NCBI RefSeq assembly: GCF_038003525.1 | Contig: NZ_JBBOPI010000001.1 | Coordinates: 2,719,001 to 2,783,000, forward strand | Source: Solibacillus sp. FSL H8-0538 | GTDB lineage: Bacteria > Bacillota > Bacilli > Bacillales_A > Planococcaceae | Reading direction: 5' to 3' | DNA: 64,000 nt | Shown: piece by piece, positions 8,532 to 18,998 of the stretch | How the letters are laid out: every line of letters starts with the position of its first letter | How positions within the stretch are numbered: position 1 is the stretch's first letter | Notes under the pieces: model-generated | The model's database searches: none | What the model saw: only the letters and a program-made list of their open reading frames with translations | What the model was told of the DNA's origin: nothing | Program-made: the position numbers and the translations under genes

Positions 8532-10410
8532 AAGATGAGTGAATTTGCATCGTATCATTAAAGACGCAAACTTGATTTTTACCATTATGTTTTGCATTAT
8601 ATAATGCTGTATCTGCATGCAAGAAAACATTTTGGAACTCAGGTCGATCTTTTTTGTTCCAAGTAATTAAGCCTGCTGAAATCGTTACAGAAGGGTTCGT
8701 CGCTTCTGGAATTACCTTCACAATTTGCTGCGCAATTTTTAATGCCTCATCCTCTAAAATATTGGGAATATAGACTGCTAGTTCCTCGCCGCCCCAACGT
8801 GCACAAATTCCGCGCGTACCAATTGTTTTGCGTAACTGCGCACCAATTTGTATTAACACTTCATCCCCAACTTGATGTCCATATGTATCGTTTACTCGTT
8901 TGAAGTTGTCGATATCGATTAATAGGAACATGCCGGAATCATCATTTTGCAGAGAACTTTCTACATAGCAATCAGAGTAGCTACGCGCATACAACTTCGT
9001 TAAATGATCTCGGTCTACCATCTCCTGCAGTTGATCACGTAATATAGAGTTCGAAATTGCTAACGATGAGTGATGAATTAATGACTGCATTAATTTAAAG
9101 CTATCAAACGAGAAAAAATACGGATCAGGATGCAATACAATACTAAAACCGTTAATATGTTCTTCTACTAGCATAGGTATTGCCATAATTGATTTATATT
9201 CCACTTCTTCAGAAATTAAACGACTGAAGTCCGCAATAAAGAGCGAGTCTTGGGTATTTTCAAAATGTTTTTTCACATGATCAATATACAATTGACCTTC
9301 TTGTGTTGTAAATAGTTTCGTACTCGCCTCAGTCAACTCATAGTGCTGACCCGCTTTGAATACAAAGCAAAGCTCCATCGGTTGGAAAGACTTCATAAGT
9401 TGCTTTTGCAAATACAACAGCATTTCATTAATATCAAGGTTCATATTTAAACGATGTGACGTTTCATTAATTAATTGTAAGTCACTAATTAATCGATGGG
9501 ACTGATGATATAATTTCGCATTTTCTAATGCATTACCCGAAGCGTGGGCAAGCATACGAATAAAATCTTTTTGTGTCGTCGAAAATACATAAGCAGGAGG
9601 CGCACTTACTTGCAAGATACCATATATGGCTTGACGCCCTTTAATCGGCGCGTTTAATAACCGGCAATTCAAATCCGTTGCGTGCTCCGTCGTAATTTCA
9701 CCAGATACAAATGCCTCAATTGTGGATGGACGTTCCGATAAATAATCAAACAGCTTAATTCGAACACGCGTTTGACGATCCTGGTCATTCGATAAAATGA
9801 GGTCTACCTCAAAATCCGGGAAATTCTCCTGTATCGTAATGAGTACATTTTCTAAAATCAAATCAATATCCATCGTTGAATGGAATAAATCTGTCATATT
9901 ATATAGTTTTCGATATTGAAGTTCATTTTGACGGACTTCAATACTTTCAAGAAAATAATGAAAAATTTGCGCAATCAAATTAACTAAATCTTCGGTGAAT
10001 TCAGAACCCGAAAATTCCTGCCACTTTGGAGTAGAACTGAAAAGAATTATTCCTCTAGGGTTCTTTTGACCTACTTGCAATAGCATCATATGCGTTAAAT
10101 GCTGAAATTCTTGCTTTTCACTTAAGAAATAAGGAACGGCAACTACTTTTTGTTGATAAAAATAAGATTCAAATAAAGCCCAAGGAATTCCATTGAAGTG
10201 GTAATTAGTTGCATTCTCTTTATTTATAGGCTTTAAAGTATCCCCTTCATAGGACAAAAAGCAACATTCTTCAATATCAAAATGTTGATTTAGGCATTGT
10301 TTAAACAACGAAAAGTATTCGCTAAAGCTATTTAGTTCTTCAGCCGAACTAACACAAAGGCTCAATACGTCCGATTTGATATTTATTATCGTCTGCTGAT
10401 GCTCTATCAT
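8530..10410 (-). CDS. dgcP: Diguanylate cyclase with GAF-type sensor domains (DgcP-like)
   Basis: Makes cyclic-di-GMP from two GTP and so influences motility and biofilm. The 626-residue protein has about 450 residues of GAF-like sensory sequence followed by a C-terminal GGDEF domain (from about RDHLTKLYARSY). The active-site loop is GGEEL, a functional variant, and the FLLIDIDNFKRVNDTYGH metal- and substrate-binding motif is intact. The positions where an inhibitory RxxD site would sit read GTRG, so product inhibition through an I-site is probably absent. The ATG at 10410 follows AAAGGTGAT. It matches YtrP/DgcP of B. subtilis in position beside rpsD. No membrane helix is evident, so it is probably cytosolic. 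Confidence 0.88.
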   Translation of the reverse strand: MIEHQQTIINIKSDVLSLCVSSAEELNSFSEYFSLFKQCLNQHFDIEECCFLSYEGDTLKPINKENATNYHFNGIPWALFESYFYQQKVVAVPYFLSEKQEFQHLTHMMLLQVGQKNPRGIILFSSTPKWQEFSGSEFTEDLVNLIAQIFHYFLESIEVRQNELQYRKLYNMTDLFHSTMDIDLILENVLITIQENFPDFEVDLILSNDQDRQTRVRIKLFDYLSERPSTIEAFVSGEITTEHATDLNCRLLNAPIKGRQAIYGILQVSAPPAYVFSTTQKDFIRMLAHASGNALENAKLYHQSHRLISDLQLINETSHRLNMNLDINEMLLYLQKQLMKSFQPMELCFVFKAGQHYELTEASTKLFTTQEGQLYIDHVKKHFENTQDSLFIADFSRLISEEVEYKSIMAIPMLVEEHINGFSIVLHPDPYFFSFDSFKLMQSLIHHSSLAISNSILRDQLQEMVDRDHLTKLYARSYSDCYVESSLQNDDSGMFLLIDIDNFKRVNDTYGHQVGDEVLIQIGAQLRKTIGTRGICARWGGEELAVYIPNILEDEALKIAQQIVKVIPEATNPSVTISAGLITWNKKDRPEFQNVFLHADTALYNAKHNGKNQVCVFNDTMQIHSS

Positions 10411-10440
10411 TAAATCACCTTTTCTTTCAACTTCACGAAT

Positions 10441-10811
10441 CCGAATCAATTACTATTAACTTATATCCAAGTATACACATATTATGCCTATTTGACTATT
10501 AATTTATGGCTATTTTTTCTAAAAATAGATTTCTGCTCAAAAACTATTAAACAAATATGTCAACCTAACTAGTAGACCTAAATCTTCTTTATTTTGAGTA
10601 GTGGCTACGTAAAAAACATGGTTGTTTTTATAAAAATAAAGATTAGTGGCGAAGACTTTCTACACCAGCACCTTACTACCAGGATCAACATCGAATTGAC
10701 CTTTAGAAAGGTTTTTATAGCTAATAACCAACAGTAGTGTTCACAGTGCCTCAATATTTAGCAATTAACCTCATATCCATTCTTAATATCATAACTTTTA
10801 TCGTTTCTTCC
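10441..10811. other. Gene-free stretch upstream of rpsD
   Basis: About 370 AT-rich bases between dgcP and the rpsD promoter. I see only a 39-codon open frame beginning near 10619 without a ribosome-binding site, and no convincing gene, repeat or RNA. Confidence 0.5.
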
Positions 10812-10840
10812 TTGACTGTAGTTTTAAAAAAAGTTACAAT
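10812..10840 (+). promoter_or_regulatory. Sigma-A promoter of rpsD
   Basis: TTGACT at 10812-10817 and TACAAT at 10835-10840 are spaced 17 bp, a near-consensus vegetative promoter about 200 bp before the rpsD start. Confidence 0.8.
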
Positions 10841-10847
10841 GGGGGTT

Positions 10848-11040
10848 GTGTAAAATGAATGCAGTAGTTGTATGACTTTATCGTTTGTATTTTATTCCTT
10901 CCTTAAATAAGCGAATGGTGTATTGTGTAACCCTACGGCTGCATGGGCGAAGATACATGAAAATAAAATACCGTTATTGTTGGGTACAACTGGTTTTTTC
11001 TTTTACAACAAAAACCAAACTCAAAGGAGGAGACACAATT
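10848..11040 (+). promoter_or_regulatory. Long rpsD 5' leader, candidate S4 autoregulatory RNA
   Basis: About 190 transcribed bases separate the promoter from the rpsD start. In Bacillus, S4 represses its own mRNA through a structured leader. The length and position fit; I have not folded it, so the structure is inferred. Confidence 0.5.
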
Positions 11041-11643
11041 ATGTCTCGTTATACAGGTCCATCTTGGAAAATATCTCGTCGTCTTGGAATCTCTCTAAGC
11101 GGTACAGGTAAAGAAATCGAAAAACGCCCTTACGCACCAGGTCAACACGGCCCGAACCAACGTAAAAAATTATCAGAGTATGGTTTACAATTACAAGAGA
11201 AGCAAAAACTTCGCCACACTTATGGTATGACTGAACGTCAATTCAAAAACCTTTACAACAAAGCTGGTAAATTACAAGGTGTACATGGTGAAAACTTCAT
11301 GATCCTTCTTGAAACTCGCCTTGATAACTTAGTTTACCGTTTAGGATTAGCTCGTACTCGTCGTGCAGCTCGTCAATTAGTTAACCACGGTCACGTATTA
11401 GTTGATGGTAAACGCCTTGATATCCCATCTTACAGCGTTAAACCAGGTCAAACGATTTCTCTTCGTGAAAAATCTCAAAACCTTACTGTTGTAGGTGAAG
11501 CTATCGAAGTAAACAACTTCGTACCAGAATACCTTTCATTTGATGCAGACAACAAAGTAGGTACATTCGTACGTCTACCAGAACGCTCTGAATTATCTGC
11601 TGAAATCAGCGAACAATTAATCGTAGAGTTCTACTCTCGTTAA
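11041..11643 (+). CDS. rpsD: 30S ribosomal protein S4
   Basis: Primary 16S rRNA-binding protein that nucleates assembly of the 30S body and helps control decoding accuracy. The 200-residue protein begins [19 protein letters not shown] and has the S4 RNA-binding domain (from about residue 90: [23 protein letters not shown]). The start is the ATG preceded by AAAGGAGGAG; a longer open frame upstream belongs to the leader. Codon usage is strongly biased, as expected for a highly expressed gene. It is a single-gene unit with its own promoter and terminator, on the plus strand amid minus-strand neighbours. Confidence 0.98.
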   Translation: MSRYTGPSWKISRRLGISLSGTGKEIEKRPYAPGQHGPNQRKKLSEYGLQLQEKQKLRHTYGMTERQFKNLYNKAGKLQGVHGENFMILLETRLDNLVYRLGLARTRRAARQLVNHGHVLVDGKRLDIPSYSVKPGQTISLREKSQNLTVVGEAIEVNNFVPEYLSFDADNKVGTFVRLPERSELSAEISEQLIVEFYSR

Positions 11644-11660
11644 TCTAAAGATTCTTTCTC

Positions 11661-11697
11661 AAAACTTGTTCCACACTTTTGTGGGGCAAGTTTTTTA
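11661..11697 (+). terminator. rpsD terminator
   Basis: AAAACTTGTTCCACA pairs with TGTGGGGCAAGTTTT (with one G-T pair) and is followed by TTTTTTATTT, 18 bases after the rpsD stop. Confidence 0.9.
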
Positions 11698-11897
11698 TTT
11701 CCTCAAAAATATTTTCCAGCAAAATCACTCTTCCAAAAAACTATTCCACTACTTCTATTTTTTGAATTTAGCTTACAAACCTGCAAACATCTAATAAATA
11801 TATGCCATATTCTCTTTTCCAGAAAAACAAATTAGTAATATTATGTCAAAAAAGTTAATTTATTGGTTGATTTTTATATTACTAACCGTTTAATATA

Positions 11898-11926
11898 TTA
11901 ATCGAGAGGTCGCACTTCTCGATTAA
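11898..11926 (+). promoter_or_regulatory. Perfect inverted repeat before the alcohol dehydrogenase start
   Basis: TTAATCGAGA and TCTCGATTAA form a perfect 10-bp inverted repeat with a 9-nt spacer, ending 6 bases before the AGGGG ribosome site of the next gene. It could be an mRNA 5' stem or an operator; no T-run follows, so it is not a terminator. Confidence 0.55.
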
Positions 11927-11944
11927 ACAAAAGGGGTTGGATAA

Positions 11945-13141
11945 ATGTCAAATGTTCTTACGCAATTCGCAATGCCATCTATCAATTTATTTGGAGCAGG
12001 GGCAATTCAAGAAGTCGGTACACGTTTACAAGACTTTCAAGTGAAAAAAGCGTTAATCGTAACAGATGAAGGATTACATCAATTAGGACTTTCCGAAAAC
12101 ATCGCAACAATTATTCGTGAAGCTGGAATTGAAGTAGCCATTTTCCCTAAAGCAGAGCCTAATCCTACAGATAAAAATGTAGAAGAAGGCGCTCAAGTTT
12201 ATGAAGCTGAAGGCTGTGATGGGATTGTATCGCTTGGTGGCGGTAGTTCTCATGATGCAGCAAAAGGAATTGGACTTATCGCTTCAAACGGCGGACGCAT
12301 TCATGACTATGAAGGCGTAGATAAGTCAATCAACCCTCTTGTTCCACTAATCGCAATTAATACAACTGCGGGTACAGCGAGCGAAATGACTCGCTTTACA
12401 ATAATTACAGATTTAAGTCGTAAAGTAAAAATGGCAATTGTTGATAAGCATGTGACACCACGCGTTTCGATTAACGATCCTGAGTTAATGCTCGGTTTAC
12501 CACCTGCTTTAACAGCAGCTACTGGTTTAGATGCGTTAACACACGCAATCGAAGCTTATGTATCAACAGGTGCTACACCAATTACAGATGCTTGTGCAGA
12601 AAAAGTGTTACAGCTTATTCCTAAGTATTTACCACGTGCTTATGCGAATGGCGGAGATTTAGAAGCACGCGAGCAAATGGTATATGCGCAATTTTTAGCA
12701 GGTATGGCATTTAATAATGCTTCTCTTGGCTATGTTCATGCGATTGCACACCAATTTGGTGGTTTCTACAATTTACCACACGGTGTATGTAATGCAATTT
12801 TATTACCACATGTATGTAGCTTCAATTTATCAAGCCGGACAGAGCGTTTCGCGAAAATCGCTGAGCTATTAGGTGAAAATGTCGTTGGCTTAAGTGCACG
12901 TGAAGCGGCTGAAAAAGCGATTTCATCAATCAAACGACTATCGAAAGACTTAAATATTCCATCTGGTTTCCGCGAAATGGGTGCAAAAGAAGAGGATATC
13001 GAAACATTAGCGAAAAACGCTATGCTAGACGTTTGCGCAGTGTCAAACCCACGTAAAGCTAATCTTGAAGAAGTAAAACAAATTATTACAAATTCAATGG
13101 GTCCTGTTGTAGCCAAACAACTAGAGGCCGTAACAAATTAA
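11945..13141 (+). CDS. Iron-containing alcohol dehydrogenase
   Basis: NAD(P)-dependent group III dehydrogenase, of the family of 1,3-propanediol, butanol and methanol dehydrogenases. The 398-residue protein shows the nucleotide-binding GGGSSHDAAKG near residue 98, NTTAGTASEMTRF near 138, and the metal ligands in GLDALTHAIEAY and GYVHAIAHQFGGFYNLPHG (His/Asp set). Start ATG at 11945 follows AAGGGGTTGG. The true alcohol substrate cannot be told. It is a single gene with a hairpin in its leader and a terminator after it; nothing beside it suggests a pathway. Confidence 0.9.
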   Translation: MSNVLTQFAMPSINLFGAGAIQEVGTRLQDFQVKKALIVTDEGLHQLGLSENIATIIREAGIEVAIFPKAEPNPTDKNVEEGAQVYEAEGCDGIVSLGGGSSHDAAKGIGLIASNGGRIHDYEGVDKSINPLVPLIAINTTAGTASEMTRFTIITDLSRKVKMAIVDKHVTPRVSINDPELMLGLPPALTAATGLDALTHAIEAYVSTGATPITDACAEKVLQLIPKYLPRAYANGGDLEAREQMVYAQFLAGMAFNNASLGYVHAIAHQFGGFYNLPHGVCNAILLPHVCSFNLSSRTERFAKIAELLGENVVGLSAREAAEKAISSIKRLSKDLNIPSGFREMGAKEEDIETLAKNAMLDVCAVSNPRKANLEEVKQIITNSMGPVVAKQLEAVTN

Positions 13142-13229
13142 TTAGAAAGACACATATCGCCTAAAAATCGAGATGATGTCCTTTATTATGTAGTTAAGAA
13201 AGTTATCCTTTCTTAACTACATACAAAAC
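13140..13229 (+). repeat. Two-hairpin intergenic repeat, copy 3
   Basis: Begins ATTAGAAAGACACATATCG, includes GAGATGATGTCC and ends with a nearly perfect second stem GTAGTTAAGAAAG / CTTTCTTAACTAC. This stem differs in sequence from that of other copies yet still pairs. Confidence 0.75.
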
Positions 13230-13270
13230 AGCCAGTTTGTGGAATAGTAATCCACTGCTGGCTGTTTTTT
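13225..13270 (+). terminator. Terminator of the alcohol dehydrogenase gene
   Basis: AAAACAGCCAG...TGTGG pairs with CCACTGCTGGCTGTTTT and a T-run follows on the plus strand. About 225 bases from here to 13495 hold nothing I can recognise. Confidence 0.8.
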
Positions 13271-13495
13271 ATTTGTTTGGCAATATTAAATTTCGTTGCA
13301 GTTTTTCAAGTAGTTATAAAATAATATCTTTCACCAAATACGATAGAACATCCTCGCTCTATTTTTTGAGAAATATATTTTCAAACGTGATTTGTCTCAT
13401 TTGGCGAAATCGATATACAACTTATTCTAAATTAAGCGCCACTTACACTTATTTACAGGTAAGTTGTATCCTTAATTCGTTTATTTTTGTGTTCA

Positions 13496-14140
13496 CTAAT
13501 AGAGTTGTACCCCTGCAGCAGTACTTAACGCGAATAAAATAATAGCTAAGATAATGACAGCTATTATAAATGCAAAAAATGCTTTCCACTTTGAAAATTT
13601 ATGTACTTCTGATATTCCAATGAGGGTGATAACAAATGTCCAAATGCCCATGATCATGACAAGTCCTGAGCCAACGAACTTCATTAGTACATCCCCTAGT
13701 ATTTGATCTGCACTCGCCATACTAAAATACGATTGTGGTGAAAGCTGCATCCAAAATAGTAGTACCGGTAAAATCCAAATATACGGAATGACTGTCACAC
13801 ACATTGCACGGAACATCTCTTTAAATTTACCCCTTCCACCTAGAGTCTTCCCTAGCGTATGAAGAAGTGCAGAAATGATTACTGTCGTTAAAATAAATAA
13901 CAAAACGCCACTAATAAACGAAGAATAGACGATATCCCCTAATGTAATGGCTGCATTATATTTCGTTCCAATAAAGCTCGCTAAGTTACTACTAAACGCT
14001 CCGATGATGCCGACAAATACAAAATACCGCAGCCCTTTATGCTGCAATACGTAACGAATCGTTTCACGTGGCTTTAGTGCTATAGATAAAATGGGTTGTC
14101 GGTCATCTACAAATGGTTCTACTTGCTGATTTTGCGTCAA
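13496..14140 (-). CDS. Yip1-family integral membrane protein
   Basis: Hypothetical membrane protein of 214 residues with a short polar N-terminus (RETIRYVLQHKGLR at about 28-41) and about five hydrophobic segments (near 42-62, 72-93, 115-135, 155-177 and 187-208). This layout and the N-terminal P-R-x-T-I-R motif fit the Yip1 domain family found widely in Firmicutes. No function is established for the bacterial members. It lies in the same direction as the PstS-like gene 150 bases upstream, but the gap suggests separate transcription. The start ATG follows AGGAGGACG. Confidence 0.75.
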   Translation of the reverse strand: MTQNQQVEPFVDDRQPILSIALKPRETIRYVLQHKGLRYFVFVGIIGAFSSNLASFIGTKYNAAITLGDIVYSSFISGVLLFILTTVIISALLHTLGKTLGGRGKFKEMFRAMCVTVIPYIWILPVLLFWMQLSPQSYFSMASADQILGDVLMKFVGSGLVMIMGIWTFVITLIGISEVHKFSKWKAFFAFIIAVIILAIILFALSTAAGVQLY

Positions 14141-14287
14141 AATACGTCCTCCTAAAGTTATATATAAATACTATTATACTAATAACTTACGGACGGTTCA
14201 AAACTATGCTCCGTAATCCACGTATTTCTACTACTATCTACACATAAAACCTCAACAATCAAGCACGCACTCTCTGAATTTAGCCAA

Positions 14288-15451
14288 TTACTCCATTACC
14301 GGCACATACCCCGCTTGTTCAACTAACCGCTGACCTTCATCCGATAATACCCAATCAATAAACTTCTCTACATTCGGGTTACCTGTATTTGTCGTCACTG
14401 CATAAAAATCAGATGCAATCGGGTATGTCCCCGAACGAATCGTTTCCTTAGTCGGTGAGACACCACTAATTTCTAATAATTTTATCCGATTGTCTCCAAC
14501 CATTTCCGTGGAATAAAATCGAAACGTATAACCAATTGCATTTTTATAATTTTTATATTGGGATACTTCGTTTATAATACCGCCCATACCTGTTGCCACG
14601 TCTTCTGTTGGCGCTTCCATAATCGGTGTATCGCCCATTAATGATTGCAGTGCCGTTTGCGACCCACTATCTTCGGGACGTTGGAACGCACGAATCGAAT
14701 CATCGCCGCCTCCTACTTCAGACCAATTCGTTACTTTACCCGAATAAATGTCTTTAATTTGCTGAAGCGTTAAGCCATCAATGTCGTTTTTTTGATTCAC
14801 GAAAAACACAAATGCTTCGCGACCAATCGGCGTTAGCTTGAACTCAAGGCCTAGCTTTTTTGCTCTTTCTCTTTGCGCTTCAGAAGGACCCGCAGTAAAT
14901 ATAACATCCACCCTACCACTAATTAAGTTATTATACGCATCGGGTGTGGTATTCACCATGACCTCACTTTGATAAGGATGATAGCTTTTTTCTGGATAAG
15001 TCGCTTGTACAAATGCGGAATACAATGGATACATTGCCGTTGCCCCGTCTATTTTAGGGAGATTATCAATTAGTTGTAATGACGCCTCATGATCTAATGT
15101 CGCAACTTTATGACTGTCCGTAAATGGTTCATATTCATAGACGTTTACTTCCGCATCAACAGTTGGTATACGATCTACATATGTATAATAAATTGGCTGC
15201 ACTAAACTTCCTGCAAGCGCAATGCCTGCAATAGACCAGAAAATGCGCACTCGTTTCTTTGTTTTAAAAAATCGAAACATATGTAATACATATGCTACAT
15301 ACAAACTAACCGCCACTGTCAAAATGAGTGTCGTATAATGAATATTTCCGTTAAGTAATGTCATTAATAAAACGAAACCCGTAAAGAATACCACTCCGAT
15401 AAGCATAAAAATTGATGCAAAAATCGGTACAATAATAGAATTACCTTCCAT
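14288..15451 (-). CDS. Membrane-anchored PstS-like substrate-binding protein
   Basis: A 387-residue protein with three hydrophobic helices in the first ~100 residues (about 8-32, 36-57, 68-88) followed by a PBP-like domain typical of phosphate-binding PstS: DGATAMYPLYSAFVQ, then RVDVIFTAGPSEAQ, then LQQIKDIYSGKVTNWSEVGG, then RPEDSGSQTALQ. The binding domain would face outside, held by its own membrane segments rather than by a lipid anchor. No pst transporter genes are adjacent, so it may be a sensor or an orphan phosphate or anion binder. The ATG follows a GGGGGAG site. Confidence 0.8.
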   Translation of the reverse strand: MEGNSIIVPIFASIFMLIGVVFFTGFVLLMTLLNGNIHYTTLILTVAVSLYVAYVLHMFRFFKTKKRVRIFWSIAGIALAGSLVQPIYYTYVDRIPTVDAEVNVYEYEPFTDSHKVATLDHEASLQLIDNLPKIDGATAMYPLYSAFVQATYPEKSYHPYQSEVMVNTTPDAYNNLISGRVDVIFTAGPSEAQRERAKKLGLEFKLTPIGREAFVFFVNQKNDIDGLTLQQIKDIYSGKVTNWSEVGGGDDSIRAFQRPEDSGSQTALQSLMGDTPIMEAPTEDVATGMGGIINEVSQYKNYKNAIGYTFRFYSTEMVGDNRIKLLEISGVSPTKETIRSGTYPIASDFYAVTTNTGNPNVEKFIDWVLSDEGQRLVEQAGYVPVME

Positions 15452-15517
15452 TCCAAATCTCCCCCTTAAATGCTACTTCGATGCCGCTCTCAAGAATTCC
15501 TTTTAATATAAAAGAAC

Positions 15518-15561
15518 AAAAGGCATGAGCTTAGCACTATTCCGCTAAGCTCATGCCTTTT
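15518..15561. terminator. Terminator after gntP
   Basis: A 17-bp perfect stem (AAAGGCATGAGCTTAGC with its complement) around a short loop, with T tracts on either side, lies between gntP and the PstS-like gene. Confidence 0.88.
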
Positions 15562-15596
15562 GTTGTCATAACTCTTTTAAATAAATAAATCTAAAA

Positions 15597-16895
15597 CTAT
15601 ACGCCTGCTAAGCCAACAATCGAAATAATCGTTGTCATCACAGTCCAGGTTTTAAATGTTTTACCGATTGATAGATTGAAGTACTCTTTATAAATCCAGA
15701 ACCCTGCATCATTCACGTGCGAGAAGCCGACACTCCCCGCACCAGCTGCCAATGTCATTAACTCTGGGCTTGCACCTGTAGCGGCCACTAATGGCGCTGC
15801 AATCCCCGCTGCTGTCATACCAGCCACTGTCGCAGAACCTAAGGCAACACGTAATACTGCGGCGATTACCCAAGTTAAAATGATTGGCGATAATGTCGAG
15901 CCTGTAATAATATCTGCAATGTATTTATCAATACCGCTATCAATTAGCACTTGTTTAAATGCTCCACCACCAGCAATGATTAATAAAATTAACGCAATTC
16001 CTGCTCCTGCTTCTGAAAAGGAGTTCATAATCTCTTTCATTTTAAAACCGCGGTTAATACCGAATGTAAACATCGCAATAATTACTGAAATTAAGAGTGC
16101 GGTACTCGCTGTTCCTAAAAAGTCTGTTGTAGGTCGAATGGCTGAATCCGGTGCAATGATTTCTACAGCTGCTTTTAGAGCAATTAAAATAACCGGCACA
16201 ATAGCAGTAAATAAACTTGTAACAAAACCTGGCATTTCATGATCTTCAAAATGTTTTGGGTTGAATAAACCTTTTGAAATTTCAACTTCTAATTCTTCTT
16301 TTTTAAATAACTTCGTGAATAATGGTCCACCAATAATAATCGCTGGAATCGCGATAATGATTCCCCAAATTAATGTTTCACCAATATTGGCATTGAACAC
16401 ACCTGCAACCGCTGTTGGACCAGGGTGCGGAGGAACGAATCCATGCATTGTAATAAGCGCTGCGATTACTGGCATTCCAATATAAAGAATCGGTACTCCC
16501 GCTGCTGCTGCGATTGTGAATACTAAAGGAATTAATACTACGACACCTGTTTCGAAGAATAACGCGATTCCTACGACTGAGGCAGTAAGAACAGCGGCAA
16601 ATTGAACGCGTTTATGGCCAAATGCGTTAAGTAGTGTCATCGCAATACGTTGCGCACCGCCCAAATCAGTCATTAATTTACCTAATACGGCTCCAAAGAT
16701 AATAACCATTGTTAAATTTCCTAGTGAAGAACCTAAACCATTTTGAACTGAAGTCATCGCAGCTGCGGGCGACATCCCTTCTAAAATCCCTACGCTTAGT
16801 GATGCAATAATCAGAGAAATGAAAGCGTTTAACTTTAATCCCATCATAAATACTAATAGAAGAATAACTCCTATACAGATTGAAACGATTGGCAT
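15597..16895 (-). CDS. gntP: GntP-family gluconate/organic acid permease
   Basis: Integral membrane proton symporter of the gluconate:H+ family (432 residues, about 12 or more helices). The conserved motifs LFFETGVVVLIPLVF, FVPPHPGPTA and, near the C-terminus, GAGSVGFSHVNDAGFW are all present; these are typical of GntP. The ATG at 16895 (MPIVSICIG) follows AAAGAGG; the longer frame adds a hydrophilic stretch across the operator palindrome. A GntR-type regulator pseudogene is close upstream. Without gntK or a sugar acid dehydratase beside it, the substrate (gluconate, fructuronate, glycerate) remains open. Confidence 0.88.
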   Translation of the reverse strand: MPIVSICIGVILLLVFMMGLKLNAFISLIIASLSVGILEGMSPAAAMTSVQNGLGSSLGNLTMVIIFGAVLGKLMTDLGGAQRIAMTLLNAFGHKRVQFAAVLTASVVGIALFFETGVVVLIPLVFTIAAAAGVPILYIGMPVIAALITMHGFVPPHPGPTAVAGVFNANIGETLIWGIIIAIPAIIIGGPLFTKLFKKEELEVEISKGLFNPKHFEDHEMPGFVTSLFTAIVPVILIALKAAVEIIAPDSAIRPTTDFLGTASTALLISVIIAMFTFGINRGFKMKEIMNSFSEAGAGIALILLIIAGGGAFKQVLIDSGIDKYIADIITGSTLSPIILTWVIAAVLRVALGSATVAGMTAAGIAAPLVAATGASPELMTLAAGAGSVGFSHVNDAGFWIYKEYFNLSIGKTFKTWTVMTTIISIVGLAGV

Positions 16896-16919
16896 AACTG
16901 AACCTCTTTCTTTTTTATC

Positions 16920-16946
16920 GGAATGCCAATTACAAATTGGCATTCC
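16920..16946 (-). promoter_or_regulatory. Perfect palindrome before gntP, candidate operator
   Basis: GGAATGCCAAT and ATTGGCATTCC form an 11-bp perfect inverted repeat with a 5-nt centre, about 25 bases before the gntP start. Its size and symmetry fit a dimeric FCD-type GntR operator; the adjacent regulator is broken. Confidence 0.55.
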
Positions 16947-17115
16947 ACTTTTTATAGATTTAAACTACGGTAATGATGCTTTTTACGATTTAGAGCCCAT
17001 TAATAAACGAACAAACTTCGTAATTACTGGTTCTATTGATTGTTGCATCGAAGCCATCACTGTAGAAAGATGCGCCTTTTTTTGTTGCTCATGTTGAAAC
17101 AGCGTATGTAAATGA

Positions 17116-17532
17116 GCCGTTGCCACTAGCGATCTAAGACATATTTTTAAAGTTCGTTTATTACTAGAGGGCTATGCTGCACAGTATTGCGCTAACTATA
17201 TTACCGAGGAAGCTCTACTAAGGTTAAAAGAGTGTGTAGAAATTGGTCGTGTGGGTTCCGTTGATGAAATTATGCATGCCAATCAGCAGTTTCACGAAAT
17301 CATCGTACAAGAAACAAATAATCCAGTAATAATCGATATTATCGATAAAATGTAGTCCATTATTTATTTGTTCCGGAAAACAGTTGTCCATGAAAAAAGA
17401 CCCCATTTAATTGAAGAACATGCCGCTATTTGTAATGCAATTGCTGAGCACAATGACGAAAAAGCGGAACAACTAATGATTGAACATTTACAAAAAGATT
17501 TAGAGTTTTGTTTAAATCGATTTAATATGTAA
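17116..17532 (+). pseudogene. GntR/FCD-family regulator remnant with in-frame stop
   Basis: An open frame that translates to the ligand-binding FCD domain of a GntR-family regulator: HIFKVRLLLEGYAAQYCA, then the metal-ligand helix MHANQQFHEII, then RPHLIEEHAAICNAI and HNDEKAEQLMIEHL. The N-terminal winged-helix part is missing, and one TAG at 17353-17355 interrupts the FCD domain (after DIIDKM). The rest of the frame reads cleanly to a TAA, so the gene broke recently. It probably regulated the divergent gntP gene. Confidence 0.75.
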
Positions 17533-17538
17533 ATGAAA

Positions 17539-17574
17539 AAAAGCACCGTAACTGTCGACAGTTACGGTGCTTTT
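17539..17574. terminator. Bidirectional terminator beside tyrS
   Basis: A perfect palindrome AAAAGCACCGTAACTGT with its complement around a central CG, flanked by A/T runs, lies directly after tyrS (minus) and after the regulator remnant (plus). Confidence 0.9.
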
Positions 17575-17588
17575 AACAAAAGAATGAA

Positions 17589-18875
<1,287 letters not shown>

Positions 18876-18998
18876 CTAAATGTTTTTATATATTTCCCCT
18901 GATAATAAACACGCTGTTAAAAGCGACTGTTGATTTTTCAGTAAGAGTGCATGATTATCTCTTCCATATTTATCAACAATGAAATTTAACAAAGCCAA

